The notes under the pieces: generated by a model
What the model saw: the letters and a program-made list of their open reading frames with translations, nothing else
What the model was told of the DNA's origin: nothing
Databases searched by the model: none
Made by a program: the position numbers and the translations under genes
In this document: positions 1 through 9,895 of the stretch, piece by piece
Layout: every line of letters begins with the position of its first letter
Numbering within the stretch: the first letter of the stretch is position 1
From: Candidatus Poribacteria bacterium
GTDB lineage: Bacteria > Poribacteria > WGA-4E > WGA-3G
Direction: 5' to 3'
Length of the DNA stretch: 64,000 nt
NCBI GenBank assembly: GCA_022394755.1
Contig: JAGFCA010000024.1
Coordinates: forward strand, 76,368-140,367

Positions 1-831
1 TAATGCGTACATCTCAGCATCAGTTGAGGGATCAGTATCAATAGTAATTCTCTTATGTGCGGTAAATGGTATTTTTGCTGATACATCTTCAGCATCCTCA
101 CCAATATATGCATCAAGGACGCGCAACCCAATATATCCTGGGGCAGATGCGTTTGAGAATCCGTAAGATAGATAGCGATTTGGATGTGCCTCAGGATTTA
201 AACTATCTGGAGTTTGATCAAGTGCCACAAAGTCATCCGCTGAATAACTGGATGTCCCTGTTTCATTACTTGAAATATCAACATCATATCTAAATGCCAT
301 AAACAGATCTTCAAGTATATCATCACCTATATTTTTTACATTATATTCAAGGATGAAAAAATCATAGAGAGGTGCATAACTCCATTGAAAACCATTAACT
401 TCAATCTCTAATCCGAGTATCAGCCCTTTGTTTGCTTCTGGATTGGTATCAGAACATTTAAACCAAATAGCCTGATTTGTCGGTGTATCTTTAGTAGTAA
501 CACCGGGTTTGTTTGATATGACTTCAGGGGCATCATCAGTAGGCCAAATTTCACTTTGTCTACCATCTGCTTCAGCCACCCCTACTTCACCGTTCTTTTT
601 TGCCCCAATCCAAATATCTCCTTCAAAAATATATGAATCGTTTGTTCCTGCAGGCCACCATCCAGAAGGATTAGCTGTAGGGTTGCTTGGATAACCGACA
701 ACAGTTGTGTTAAACACAGCGGAAGACAAATTCCCTACATCCAGAGCTTTCCAGTCTACTGCTGCATACAAGGTCATTGTTATGAAAACCAAAAATATGA
801 ATAATAAAAATGTATAACGTAACAGTTTCAT
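1..831 (-). CDS. Secreted protein of unknown function, C-terminus beyond the window edge
   Basis: The reading frame is open from an ATG at 831 to the window edge (277 codons, no stop), so the C-terminal part is missing. A near-perfect Shine-Dalgarno (GGAGGTGATC) lies just upstream of the ATG. Residues 1-23 form a signal peptide ending in LYAA. The mature part is rich in Trp, Asp and Gly, with segments such as SGWWPAGTNDS, GDIWIGAKKNGE and LYDFFILEYNVKNIG. This style resembles large extracellular proteins that often end in a sorting domain in Poribacteria-like and Fibrobacteres-like genomes. No catalytic motif is visible. The family assignment is inference; the existence of the gene is well supported by the start signals and signal peptide. 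Confidence 0.8.
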   Translation of the reverse strand, partial: MKLLRYTFLLFIFLVFITMTLYAAVDWKALDVGNLSSAVFNTTVVGYPSNPTANPSGWWPAGTNDSYIFEGDIWIGAKKNGEVGVAEADGRQSEIWPTDDAPEVISNKPGVTTKDTPTNQAIWFKCSDTNPEANKGLILGLEIEVNGFQWSYAPLYDFFILEYNVKNIGDDILEDLFMAFRYDVDISSNETGTSSYSADDFVALDQTPDSLNPEAHPNRYLSYGFSNASAPGYIGLRVLDAYIGEDAEDVSAKIPFTAHKRITIDTDPSTDAEMYAL

Positions 832-957
832 ATAACCGATCACCTCCAAAATGGTAAAGACAACTAATTTATTTATAAATAAAATTCTGGAATATAATTA
901 AAACATCTATATTATAATTCTACAAAGAACAATATAATTCAATTTTACAATGTTAAC

Positions 958-2826
958 TCAATCCACTATTTCATAAATCCGATACCGTCTCTTTTTTCCA
1001 TTTCCAATATCAATTTCTTCATCAATAAGAATAGGATATCTATACTCAGTCTGTTTTACAGAAAATAAATATGGAATTGCACCTGCCTTTCGTGCCTCTT
1101 TTGCTTGCGATATGTAATTACGCGCAGCACTCATATGTACGTTGTTTATCTGATATGTAGATCGATCAGCATAGTACATTAGATCAAAATGTGCCCCTGT
1201 CCGTTCATCATCAGTAAAGAAACAAGCATTATCGGGTAACTCTTTTTGGATCCGTTCACCACTTTTTACATATAAAGGAGTCTGAACATTTTTACTTGTA
1301 ACATTGTATGCAGTTTGTACATATTTACCTGCATAGAAAACTGTAATGATGAGAGCGATAATCCGTAAACCTGTCCATGCCCATCTATTCCAATCCCACC
1401 GTCGAATTAAATAATCAATCAGTAAGATACCTGTGAGTATTATCGAAAATCCAATCAGTTGTTCCATAATCCATATATGTTTTGCGGCAAAAGGTGCAAA
1501 ACCTTTGAAGCTTTCAATTGGTATTATATTTCGAAAGGAATATCTCCCTTTGTATTTGGATTCTATAAAGGGTATTATCAACAAAGATAGCATTGTTGAT
1601 CCCCAAATACTGGTGTATAACCAATCCCTTCTATCCCAAGCTTTACTAATTACAAAAGCTAAACAGATCAGTAATGGTGGAACGGCAATCATTGTGGCAG
1701 ATGGAGTCTTTGTTTGTGCTAATGTATGTGGTACGATAACGCCTATTGCCCATGCTAAGAGAAATAATTCAGGTAATCGCCACCTTCTGATCAATAAGAC
1801 AATTAGAAATAGAACAATAGCAAAGATAACAGCATAGAAGAATGGATAGAACAGAGGCATATATTCAAAAAGTGGTCTATCCCAAGCTGCTGCCCAATTC
1901 TCTACATTCGTATTTAGATGATCAATGACTCGTTTATGTTCCCATATATATTCCTTAGTATGGAAAATTAGACAATAGGTCACCCACGGAGCAACCGTTA
2001 TAATTCCACTTAGGAATATAACGCCTAAATCCCTTAGCTTGATAAGTGCAGTAGGTATATATGGTAAAATATCATTAGATTCCGTTTCATTCGATTCAAT
2101 AATTTTAGATGTGTTCTTACTGTTATACCATACCAGTTTGAACCATTCTATAAACCAAACAACAAAGGCAATTCCGATAGTAATCAATGCAAGATAACTT
2201 TTTGAGAGATAGGCTATCCCCATTGCCACGCCGGATAGTATATAATTCCTTCTTTTTCCTGTACGAATTGCTCGAAGTAAAAACCAACACGATACTTGAA
2301 CCCATAACAATAATGCAATATCAATATGATCAGAAAACCGATAACCGTGAACAGATTCAAACAAGAATGGATTAAATGCTTGAAAAAATGCAGCAATTAA
2401 TCCAGCACGTTTATCTATGAGGTCAGAAGCAATTCTATATGTTAACCATGCACTCAATACAAGACTTATTGCCGATGGAAACCGAAGTGCAAAAGCATTT
2501 ATCCCAAATATGAAATGGGATATACAGATTTCCCACATTGCAACGGGTGGTTTATGTAACCATATATGATTTTGTCCCCATCCCTTATAGTCATATTTCA
2601 ACCATGGTTGATCATAGAGTGTGAACTTTATTGGATGTTTTGTAAGGTTACGAGCAACAATTGCATGAAATGCTTCATCCCAAAAATGGAGTTTACTGTG
2701 TCCCAGATTTCGAAACACAAATGACCCAGCACTAATCAGAATACATATTAATATGACCTTTATCAGTATAACTTCATGCTTGTTATATTTGTTGTCTATG
2801 TTCTGGGATAAGTTATTTAAGTGCAT
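958..2826 (-). CDS. GT39/ArnT-like membrane glycosyltransferase
   Basis: This 622-residue polytopic protein fits the GT-C fold family GT39 (PMT/ArnT-like), which moves a sugar from a polyprenyl-phosphate carrier to an acceptor at the outer face of the inner membrane. The sequence shows one N-terminal membrane segment followed by a loop with the conserved acidic motif FWDEAFH (Asp50-Glu51), then HKPPVAMWE near residue 91 and a run of about ten hydrophobic segments. A soluble tail of about 100 residues ends the protein. The length matches the family. The acceptor cannot be told from sequence. The small membrane protein gene upstream on the same strand is 61 bp away and may be co-transcribed. 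Confidence 0.82.
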   Translation of the reverse strand: MHLNNLSQNIDNKYNKHEVILIKVILICILISAGSFVFRNLGHSKLHFWDEAFHAIVARNLTKHPIKFTLYDQPWLKYDYKGWGQNHIWLHKPPVAMWEICISHFIFGINAFALRFPSAISLVLSAWLTYRIASDLIDKRAGLIAAFFQAFNPFLFESVHGYRFSDHIDIALLLWVQVSCWFLLRAIRTGKRRNYILSGVAMGIAYLSKSYLALITIGIAFVVWFIEWFKLVWYNSKNTSKIIESNETESNDILPYIPTALIKLRDLGVIFLSGIITVAPWVTYCLIFHTKEYIWEHKRVIDHLNTNVENWAAAWDRPLFEYMPLFYPFFYAVIFAIVLFLIVLLIRRWRLPELFLLAWAIGVIVPHTLAQTKTPSATMIAVPPLLICLAFVISKAWDRRDWLYTSIWGSTMLSLLIIPFIESKYKGRYSFRNIIPIESFKGFAPFAAKHIWIMEQLIGFSIILTGILLIDYLIRRWDWNRWAWTGLRIIALIITVFYAGKYVQTAYNVTSKNVQTPLYVKSGERIQKELPDNACFFTDDERTGAHFDLMYYADRSTYQINNVHMSAARNYISQAKEARKAGAIPYLFSVKQTEYRYPILIDEEIDIGNGKKRRYRIYEIVD

Positions 2827-2887
2827 ATCTTCATAAACAAAATAGAATGAATGAGTGTATTGATTTTATGCATAAAAAGAAATAGAT

Positions 2888-3514
2888 TTATGCTATTTTA
2901 TACAAGAAGATTACGAATCCAACACCACCACCAAGAATAAGAACATCAGTAATGAGTATTAATATATATGGAGTTAGTTTCGATCGTATTGCTGACATAC
3001 GGAAGTGCGTATTCATTTCAGATACAATCTGTGTAAGTAATGAAGTATGTTCAGGTTGTTTGATTCTAATCATTCCAGATTCACTCCAAGAATTGATATT
3101 CACCTGTAAATCTGCTTCTACTGATGTTAGTCGCATTGATGAAAGAGTTTCTTCATAGGGTAATTGTAGTTTTTTAAGTGTTGTGATTAATGCTTCACGA
3201 AAAGTGATGTCTGTAACTCCATAGGCAGAAAAACCTCTTAGTAGAAAACACAGCATCACAAGAATACCTGTGGATATTGCGGGGATGAACCACTTGAATA
3301 AAAAGAATGACGATGGTAGAGGAAAAAATAAGAATAATAGAGTAATTGAGAAAAAAGCAACAAACATTAAATATAGCAGCCAACGATTTGAGATTAAGAA
3401 AGGTCGTCTTGTAATGATTCCCTTAAATGGAATTACTAAGGAAAATGCTGAGATAATCCCTATTAGAATTGGTAATACGATTTTTGAAATCAAAATGAAT
3501 TGATCAAATTCCAT
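2888..3514 (-). CDS. Four-helix membrane protein of unknown function
   Basis: I do not recognise this 208-residue protein. It has three hydrophobic segments at about residues 7-28, 45-66 and 69-91, a soluble stretch of about 85 residues (EALITTLKKLQLPYEETLSS and following), and a last membrane helix at about 182-205. The soluble part has alternating charged and hydrophobic residues but no catalytic motif. It lies 61 bp upstream of the GT39-like gene and 33 bp downstream of the Gfo/Idh/MocA gene on the same strand, so co-transcription is possible. It may have an accessory role in surface glycoconjugate assembly, but that rests on position alone. Confidence 0.6.
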   Translation of the reverse strand: MEFDQFILISKIVLPILIGIISAFSLVIPFKGIITRRPFLISNRWLLYLMFVAFFSITLLFLFFPLPSSFFLFKWFIPAISTGILVMLCFLLRGFSAYGVTDITFREALITTLKKLQLPYEETLSSMRLTSVEADLQVNINSWSESGMIRIKQPEHTSLLTQIVSEMNTHFRMSAIRSKLTPYILILITDVLILGGGVGFVIFLYKIA

Positions 3515-3547
3515 TATTCTCTCTGTGATGTTGTTAGCTTATTACCC

Positions 3548-4549
3548 TTATACCCAACCATCTTCAATCATCAATGTTAGTGGTGATTCCATCTCTTCCA
3601 TTGGCAGTTGAACACGTCGACGGGCACGAGAGGATTCATAAATAGCCATCAGTAGTTCAAGGGTTGCATATCCTTGAAAACCACTTGATCTATGTTCTCT
3701 GTCTTCTTCAATAGCATCAATCATGTCATGGACTGGTGTGACTTCTGATGGTAGTTCAGGTGACATCCATTCTCCACCTGTTTCTTGTGTTCTGATTCGA
3801 AATCCTGGTCCCCCCGGTGCAGCGAGTTCAATTTCACCTTCAGTTCCGTAGCAATAGATATGGTGATAGCCCGGGGCAGTATCGTTACCAGATTCTATGA
3901 TACCGCGTACATTATCTTCAAATTTGAAGTAGCCGACAGCGAAATCTTCAGAATGTAGGTCGTATTTCGTAGGAGTACCGATACGTTCAATTTGACCTAT
4001 AACCCAACTAACAGGACGATCTCCATAAACATACAACATTAGATCTACAGTATGTGTAGCGTTATCCTTAAGGTCGCCTCCTCCACAGATACCGTGAATT
4101 CGGAACACATCACCAATTGCGCCGTCAGCAATCATCTGTCGTGCATGCTGGTAAGGTGCACTGAATCTAACCTGATGATCAATTGCAAGTTTCACACCGT
4201 TTTGTTGGCAAGTTTCGAGCATTTCCCTTGCTTGTCCAAGGTTTTCAGCCATCGGTTTTTCAGATAAAATACCTTTGACACCGTGTTTTGCAGTTTCAAT
4301 TACTAACGGGGCATGGTGTTTTGGACGTGTGCAAATAGAGACAAGGTCAATATCTTCAGTTTCAAGCATATTGACAAAATCGGTATATTTTTTCTCTACC
4401 TCATATCTTTCGCCATAAGCATTTAACCGTTCTTCATCAATATCGGATATTGCAGCAATAGTTGTTCTTGGTTCATTAACATACCATCCAGCATGCATAT
4501 GTGAAATTCCACCACATCCAATGATTGCAACGTTATAGGTTTTATCCAT
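3548..4549 (-). CDS. Gfo/Idh/MocA family NAD(P)-dependent oxidoreductase
   Basis: This is a 333-residue sugar or inositol dehydrogenase-type protein. The N-terminus holds a Rossmann fold with VAIIGCGGISHMHAGWY (residues 7-23). The family motif SEKPMAENL follows at about residue 115. The C-terminal alpha/beta domain contains DLKDNATHTVDLMLYVYGD, where the His and Asp fit the usual active-site region. The family oxidises or reduces pyranoses, inositols or N-acetyl sugars; the substrate is not predictable here. The enzyme should be cytosolic as there is no signal peptide. The neighbouring glycosyltransferase makes a role in sugar metabolism plausible but unproven. Confidence 0.87.
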   Translation of the reverse strand: MDKTYNVAIIGCGGISHMHAGWYVNEPRTTIAAISDIDEERLNAYGERYEVEKKYTDFVNMLETEDIDLVSICTRPKHHAPLVIETAKHGVKGILSEKPMAENLGQAREMLETCQQNGVKLAIDHQVRFSAPYQHARQMIADGAIGDVFRIHGICGGGDLKDNATHTVDLMLYVYGDRPVSWVIGQIERIGTPTKYDLHSEDFAVGYFKFEDNVRGIIESGNDTAPGYHHIYCYGTEGEIELAAPGGPGFRIRTQETGGEWMSPELPSEVTPVHDMIDAIEEDREHRSSGFQGYATLELLMAIYESSRARRRVQLPMEEMESPLTLMIEDGWV

Positions 4550-4649
4550 AATTATTTCCTTATTCAGTAGTTTTAGTTATAAGATCGAGAGTATAATTCC
4601 ATACCACCCATTCGTGTTCTTTACGTCTGACGGTTAATTCTATGTTGAT

Positions 4650-5651
4650 TTATAGATTCGAATCTTTGATTTTGTTGTAAATATCTGTTCCTATTCTGAC
4701 CAATGCCTCTCGGATTTCATCCCATTCTTCTCGATGATTTTTACCTTTTTCAAGAATAGGAAAGTTAGCTTTAGCCTCTTTTGGAGAATCCTTATATTCA
4801 AACTTATAATCCGATGAAGAAAACAACTTCATAACTTGATCTCTTTTTTCTATTTTATCGTCTCCTGTAAATAATAGTTGTATATAACAATTTTGTTTGT
4901 TAAGAAATAGGTTGACTTTGATTCTATTGATACTCTTACCAATACATCCTTCATTTCTGACAGGAACAGGTTTTCCTTTAAATAAAACTCCAAAATTCCC
5001 TTTACGGACAGGTTGCCAGAATTCACTATATTCTTTTATTGATTCTTCATTTTGAAGATCTATTGTTGGTTGGGATGCATTATGGTAGGAAGATTGGTTG
5101 TGTAAATCGGAATACTTTGATACGTGCTTGCCAAGATATTCTTCAATCTGCATCAAACGCATTAGAGGACATTGGAGAGCTTTAGTCTGAGATTTTGCAT
5201 AATTCTTTAGTTGATCTAAACACTCTTGAAATTTTTCATTTACTATACATTCTATATCAATACTATATTTTCTTTTGATATTGTCTTGAATTTCTGAAAG
5301 ATGAATCATCTGATTGTTTTCAGTCTTTCCTTTTGAGTCTTTGACTATAGGACTCCAAAGCATGAAAAATTGTTCATACCCATCAAAATAATTTCTTGCG
5401 TATTCAATATCTCTTGAAAACTTGTCAGTAAGTTTCTGGACATTATCAGGTCGGTTGTTCTTATTATACAGAAGTCCATTTGTAAGATGAATGGCTACTT
5501 CACAAATATAAACTTGTTGTTTCTCTATGTTCAATCCAACAACGTCAATTTCTCCCTGAGATTCTATAGTGTATAAATTTGTTTGAGTGAAACTACACTG
5601 ACGTATGTATCTTAAGTAAGACGATACAAATTGTTCACCAACATTAATCAT
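4650..5651 (-). CDS. Putative PD-(D/E)XK nuclease-like protein with DUF4268-like C-terminus
   Basis: The ATG at 5651 is preferred over a TTG 36 bp upstream because GGAG lies 6 bp ahead of it; this gives 333 residues. The N-terminus has a restriction-endonuclease-like layout: a helix with Glu6, then QGEIDVVGL (Asp36), then VYICEVAIH (Glu51 followed by Val-Ala instead of x-Lys). The lysine of the classical E-x-K is therefore absent or replaced. The C-terminal 110 residues (RIKVNLFLNKQNCYIQLLF onward, ending in EEWDEIREAL) resemble DUF4268, found with nuclease domains in restriction and defence proteins. Function is inferred from these patterns only. It stands alone between metabolic and transport genes. 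Confidence 0.6.
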   Translation of the reverse strand: MINVGEQFVSSYLRYIRQCSFTQTNLYTIESQGEIDVVGLNIEKQQVYICEVAIHLTNGLLYNKNNRPDNVQKLTDKFSRDIEYARNYFDGYEQFFMLWSPIVKDSKGKTENNQMIHLSEIQDNIKRKYSIDIECIVNEKFQECLDQLKNYAKSQTKALQCPLMRLMQIEEYLGKHVSKYSDLHNQSSYHNASQPTIDLQNEESIKEYSEFWQPVRKGNFGVLFKGKPVPVRNEGCIGKSINRIKVNLFLNKQNCYIQLLFTGDDKIEKRDQVMKLFSSSDYKFEYKDSPKEAKANFPILEKGKNHREEWDEIREALVRIGTDIYNKIKDSNL

Positions 5652-5864
5652 TCTGGTCTCCGTAATAAGATAGAATACTGTTGTCAATAAACTATATTGA
5701 AATGTAATCTACTTCTAATACTAAATTGAATTAATTACTTCGTATCCTCAATTTACAAGCACGTATCTTAATACATCATTAACTTATTCTTAACTTGGAA
5801 AATGATGATTTCTAAAATAGCACATCCTGCCTAATAATCAGCAACAAAGGTAGGAAGATCTATA

Positions 5865-8800
5865 CTAAAAATCCAGACTTACACCTACCATAATCAGACG
5901 AGGTGAACTCCAAGAAAGAGGACTTGAATGTTTCTGTGCAGTTAATGGAATTCCATACCGATCATAGGTTACTGCATCCAGTAGATTATCCAAATTCTTC
6001 GTATTAAAGACATTTCGAATATCAGCAAAGAATGTATATGTGAATCCACCGATTGTACTCCGTTTACTAATCAATGCATCAACGTTATAGGTTGCAGGAT
6101 AGCGTTTTGAGTTGATTGCTGGTTTGATGGGAGCTCTTGGATTCGGTGTGTATGGTAATCCGCTTGCATATCTCCCTACCAGATTTATTGCAGAAGTAAA
6201 GGGAAGTTGTACATCTAATGCAGCAGAAACAATATGACGTTGATCCCAACTCAGTGGATGACTTTCTGTCACTTCTGGTTGCTGTCTGTAATAGGTTAGA
6301 TACCCTAAATTACGACTGGAGCCTTTTCCTTTCGCAACTGAATAAGTGTAACTTATCATCCCTGACACAGGACTGTGTCCAGTTCGCCATTTTCGGATTA
6401 AGAGTTCAAAACCTTGTACTCTTCCGTATATATCATTAATGAAATAACTATAATCGTTTGTAATATCAACATGAACACTACTAACAAGGTTATCAATATC
6501 TTTTGTAAAACCTGTAATATCAATAGTGAGATCCTCAGTAAATTGTTGGATCACACCGACTTCATAAGCAATAGTTTTCTCTGGTTCCATATCAGGATTT
6601 CCTCTTCTCCTGATAGCACCACGCATATCAAAACTTAGATTCTCATAAAGGTCATCTCCTCTTGGAATCTGATAGTAATGGCCGTATGTAAAATGTAGTT
6701 TAGCACGATCAGTGATTGGGAAGGAAATACCCAATCTTGGAGCAACCATATGCTTCGTAGTTGGTTCAATAGGATTCTTTATAATAGGTAATCCTACATC
6801 GTAAGTACTCTTATCTAATTTAATTGTACCGTCCTCATTCAACTCAAGAGGATCCAACGGGTCTTCAGGTGAAATTCCATCTGGATTATACATATCATAT
6901 CGTAATCCTGCGTTAACAATCATCCCCGCATATTCCATCTTATCTTGTGCATATAGACTAAAGGATATAGGGGTTACATCGTAATACTCCATATATAGAT
7001 TAGAACTTCCATAGTTTGTTGCTCCGAGATTATATAAATGGTTTGTTGAGAATTCAAAACCAGTTTGTACTTGATGGTGTTCTGTAACTTGACTCGCAAA
7101 TACATATTTGAGAATTGAGGTGGTGGATGTACGATCAGTCCAGAAGTTATTGTCGCCTGCTATAGAGAATGTAGAATCATTATATGCCTGTTGAGCAGGA
7201 TTTCTAATTCTACCTTCAGACTGATTCTGTTCAAAAGATTTCTCTGGATCATAGGCATTTTCCTCAAAAGTCTTATTCAAAGGATCCCAGACTTTTCCGG
7301 GTTGATGACTACTGTAGTTTCGGTGGAATTGTCCGTATGTTAGGGTATAGAATGTTCCAGACGATAAGTTATGTGAGAGTTGAAGGGACAGACTTCTACC
7401 ATCTCTATTGTCAACTTCAACAGCTTGATGCCAATACCGAAGACCACCACCGTAGTTATTAAATTCTCTTTTATCAAATAGTCCACTTCCAGTAATTTTG
7501 ATTTCAGGGGTAACCTCAAATTTCAGTTTTCCTTGAAGTGTGTATCCAGATCCATCATTATTTGGCAGATAGCTTGTATCTCTGCGTAATTGACTTGCGA
7601 ATGAGAATGTTAAACGATTATCTAAAATTGGACCGCTAAGTGCAAATTCCCCTATGTGGCTTGGTGACAACTCATACTTTTTTGTATCATTATAGAGATT
7701 ACTATATTCTTCTAAGTCAACAATATAACCATCTATCAAAGTGACCTGTTTTTTCTCATAATCTATGACTGTCCCATCTGAATCTTTGAAGGGTTGAGCC
7801 ATCATAATTACCTCACCTGTATCAGCATCAACTTTAGGTTCACCAGTTTCAGGATCAATTACCGGTTGTAGAGGATTCTCTGTTCTATCAGCATAAACCC
7901 CGGGATAAATTTCGGTGAATTCTACCATTTCATCCCCTGTTTTATTTGCCAATTCTTCTACTGTAACATCATCTCCACGATAGGGTGTTTGATAATCAAA
8001 AGGTTTTCCAATATAAATACCTCTAAATGGCTCAAGTGCTTCTGGACGGAAATCATTATCTGGATCCAACCACGGACCAAATAACGGATCACCGTGATGT
8101 TCATTCCATTGTCCAACTCTATACCTAAATCTACCAGAGAAGTTCTGAGACCCCACCTTAGTAATCAGATTTACTATACCAGATTGTGCATCCCCATGTT
8201 CAGCGTTAAACCCCCCAGTGATAACCTCCAATTGTTCAAGAGCATTTGTACTAATTTGGAGTCCTAAACCTCTTCCAATAGGATCATTTACGGGTATACC
8301 GTCAATCAGGTATTTTACCTCCATTGATCTACCACCCCGTACATGTAATGAACCAGATGAATTTAAAACAGCAACACCGGGTTGAGTTTGAAGTATACCG
8401 TTAACTGTATCACGAGGCATAGATGCAATTTCATCAGCCTCTACGATACGAGTCGTTTGTGTTACATCCTTCTTAATTAAAGGTTTTGCTGCAGTTACTG
8501 TTACGCCTTCAAGTTCTGCAATTTCTGTAGCTTCCAATGTAAAATCTATAGTTGTAGTTAAACCAGCAAATACTCTGTTTGATTTAACAGTCTTCGTACG
8601 GTAACCAGTAATCTCAACTTTGACATCATATCCACCAGGTGGGATATTTGTCATGACGTAATAACCAGATTCATTGGTTGTTGCAGTGGTATTTGTACCA
8701 ACAATTGTTACAACTGCCTTGTTAATTGGGGTAGCGGTAACTTCGTCAGTTATAATGCCAGATATCTTACCAATTGTCGCAGCATTACTAAAATGGATAT

Positions 8801-8870
8801 TGAATATAAAAATACCGAGAATAAGAATGAGAGATAATAGCAGTATTTTGAAAATATTATCAACTTTCAA
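5865..8870 (-). CDS. TonB-dependent outer-membrane receptor with carboxypeptidase-regulatory-like domain
   Basis: This 1001-residue protein imports an unknown ligand across the outer membrane using TonB energy. It starts at TTG with GGAG seven bases upstream; no better ATG is near. It has a signal peptide (about residues 1-30), a CarboxypepD_reg-like domain (about 34-115, GKISGIITDEVTATPINKA), a plug domain (about 130-245, with GILQTQPGVAV, LHVRGGRSMEVKYLIDG and GFNAEHGDAQSGIVNLITK), and a beta-barrel to the end. The last residue is Phe (VGVSLDF), typical of outer-membrane barrels. No SusD-like partner or TonB/ExbBD genes lie nearby, so the substrate is open. Confidence 0.92.
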   Translation of the reverse strand: MKVDNIFKILLLSLILILGIFIFNIHFSNAATIGKISGIITDEVTATPINKAVVTIVGTNTTATTNESGYYVMTNIPPGGYDVKVEITGYRTKTVKSNRVFAGLTTTIDFTLEATEIAELEGVTVTAAKPLIKKDVTQTTRIVEADEIASMPRDTVNGILQTQPGVAVLNSSGSLHVRGGRSMEVKYLIDGIPVNDPIGRGLGLQISTNALEQLEVITGGFNAEHGDAQSGIVNLITKVGSQNFSGRFRYRVGQWNEHHGDPLFGPWLDPDNDFRPEALEPFRGIYIGKPFDYQTPYRGDDVTVEELANKTGDEMVEFTEIYPGVYADRTENPLQPVIDPETGEPKVDADTGEVIMMAQPFKDSDGTVIDYEKKQVTLIDGYIVDLEEYSNLYNDTKKYELSPSHIGEFALSGPILDNRLTFSFASQLRRDTSYLPNNDGSGYTLQGKLKFEVTPEIKITGSGLFDKREFNNYGGGLRYWHQAVEVDNRDGRSLSLQLSHNLSSGTFYTLTYGQFHRNYSSHQPGKVWDPLNKTFEENAYDPEKSFEQNQSEGRIRNPAQQAYNDSTFSIAGDNNFWTDRTSTTSILKYVFASQVTEHHQVQTGFEFSTNHLYNLGATNYGSSNLYMEYYDVTPISFSLYAQDKMEYAGMIVNAGLRYDMYNPDGISPEDPLDPLELNEDGTIKLDKSTYDVGLPIIKNPIEPTTKHMVAPRLGISFPITDRAKLHFTYGHYYQIPRGDDLYENLSFDMRGAIRRRGNPDMEPEKTIAYEVGVIQQFTEDLTIDITGFTKDIDNLVSSVHVDITNDYSYFINDIYGRVQGFELLIRKWRTGHSPVSGMISYTYSVAKGKGSSRNLGYLTYYRQQPEVTESHPLSWDQRHIVSAALDVQLPFTSAINLVGRYASGLPYTPNPRAPIKPAINSKRYPATYNVDALISKRSTIGGFTYTFFADIRNVFNTKNLDNLLDAVTYDRYGIPLTAQKHSSPLSWSSPRLIMVGVSLDF

Positions 8871-8925
8871 TATATAACTCCTTTCTCAATATAGAAATGC
8901 AGAATTATGTAAATAGTTAGATAGG

Positions 8926-9726
8926 TTAACTTAATGTATCTAACACACTATCAATAAATTTTAGACTCTTAATATTTCGTTCAGTATGATATTGTATAAA
9001 ACTACTAAGCAATAATTTCAGTTCACGATGATTACGTGTGGATGCACGAATCCGATTAAGTGTCGAAAGGTCAGTTGACCTTAGTGTCTTTAATAGTTCA
9101 CAACTTCCAGGTGCAATTGAGAATGCATTGGTATCTCTGTGGTGACATTCTATACATAGAACACCTCCGTGTCCAACACTAAATACTATAGCTGGTGGTC
9201 CTGAATAATTGGATTTCAATTTATGAGGTAGGAATGCTGTTACCTGTGAACTACAATTAGCACATTGAGTTAGTTGTGGAGAAAAACCGACAAGCTCCAA
9301 AAACTTAATCTCAAAAACTCTTGCCAGCAATGGTACATCCCCTATTTCAGATAAAAATTGGTATGTATATATCAGTAAGTTGAAGACATCAGGATTAGCA
9401 TCACCTTCAATCGTAATAGCATCAACTAACTCAGCAAAATAACATCCGTATGTAATCCGAGTAAAATCGGAACGAATTCCATCAAACCCTTCAATTAAGT
9501 CAAAACCAGTAAGGCTTTGGAGATCTCTATTTTCTCTATAATTAAATAGCAGCATTCCGTGGTTAAGCAATTCTAAACTACCGCTCAGTTTGCTTTTAGG
9601 ACTTTTTACACCATAAGCAACGACTTTAACTTTTCCATGATCAGGAGTATAAAAAGTGATGATTTTATGTGAATCGCGTAATGGAAAGGAGCGAATTACA
9701 ATCGCAGGAGTTTTATGAGAAGGCAT
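8926..9726 (-). CDS. recO: DNA repair protein RecO
   Basis: RecO (266 residues) loads RecA on SSB-coated single-stranded DNA with RecR in the RecFOR pathway. The N-terminal OB fold contains AIVIRSFPLRDSHKIITFYT and GKVKVVAYGVKSPKSKLSG (residues 8-47). A zinc-binding module follows with CANCSS and CIECHH (about 158-199), then a helical C-terminus. Length is usual. The ATG at 9726 has no obvious Shine-Dalgarno. It sits next to tRNA-Pro and downstream of the phoH-ybeY-corC cluster, close to the common bacterial order phoH-ybeY-...-era-recO, here without era or cdd. Confidence 0.92.
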   Translation of the reverse strand: MPSHKTPAIVIRSFPLRDSHKIITFYTPDHGKVKVVAYGVKSPKSKLSGSLELLNHGMLLFNYRENRDLQSLTGFDLIEGFDGIRSDFTRITYGCYFAELVDAITIEGDANPDVFNLLIYTYQFLSEIGDVPLLARVFEIKFLELVGFSPQLTQCANCSSQVTAFLPHKLKSNYSGPPAIVFSVGHGGVLCIECHHRDTNAFSIAPGSCELLKTLRSTDLSTLNRIRASTRNHRELKLLLSSFIQYHTERNIKSLKFIDSVLDTLS

Positions 9727-9784
9727 GTTTTTGATGTGTGGCGCGCATTATTAACATACTCATATTATATTTGGAAGGATTGAA

Positions 9785-9859
9785 TCGGGGTGAGAGGATT
9801 TGAACCTCCGACCTCCTGCTCCCGAAGCAGGCGCGCTAGCCGGGCTGCGCTACACCCCG
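9785..9859 (-). tRNA. trnP: tRNA-Pro (CGG anticodon)
   Basis: The minus strand gives a full 75-nt cloverleaf. The acceptor stem is CGGGGTG/CACCCCG with discriminator A. The anticodon stem is CCTGC/GCAGG with loop TTCGGGA, so the anticodon is CGG (proline). The T arm reads GGAGG-TTCAAAT-CCTCT. The 3' CCA is not encoded; the gene is followed by TTCA. It lies in the 169-bp gap between recO and the CorC-like gene. Confidence 0.95.
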
Positions 9860-9895
9860 TATAGATTGTATTATAACATTATATTATCAAAATAG

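Noticed and set aside
509..694. Plus-strand frame inside the left-edge gene
   Set aside because: It is antisense to a minus-strand gene with a signal peptide and a strong Shine-Dalgarno; no start signal of its own.
5826..5853. Hairpin after the TonB receptor gene as terminator
   Set aside because: The stem CCTACC/GGCAGG is short with a G-T pair and a long loop, and the T-run is interrupted; too weak to list as a feature.
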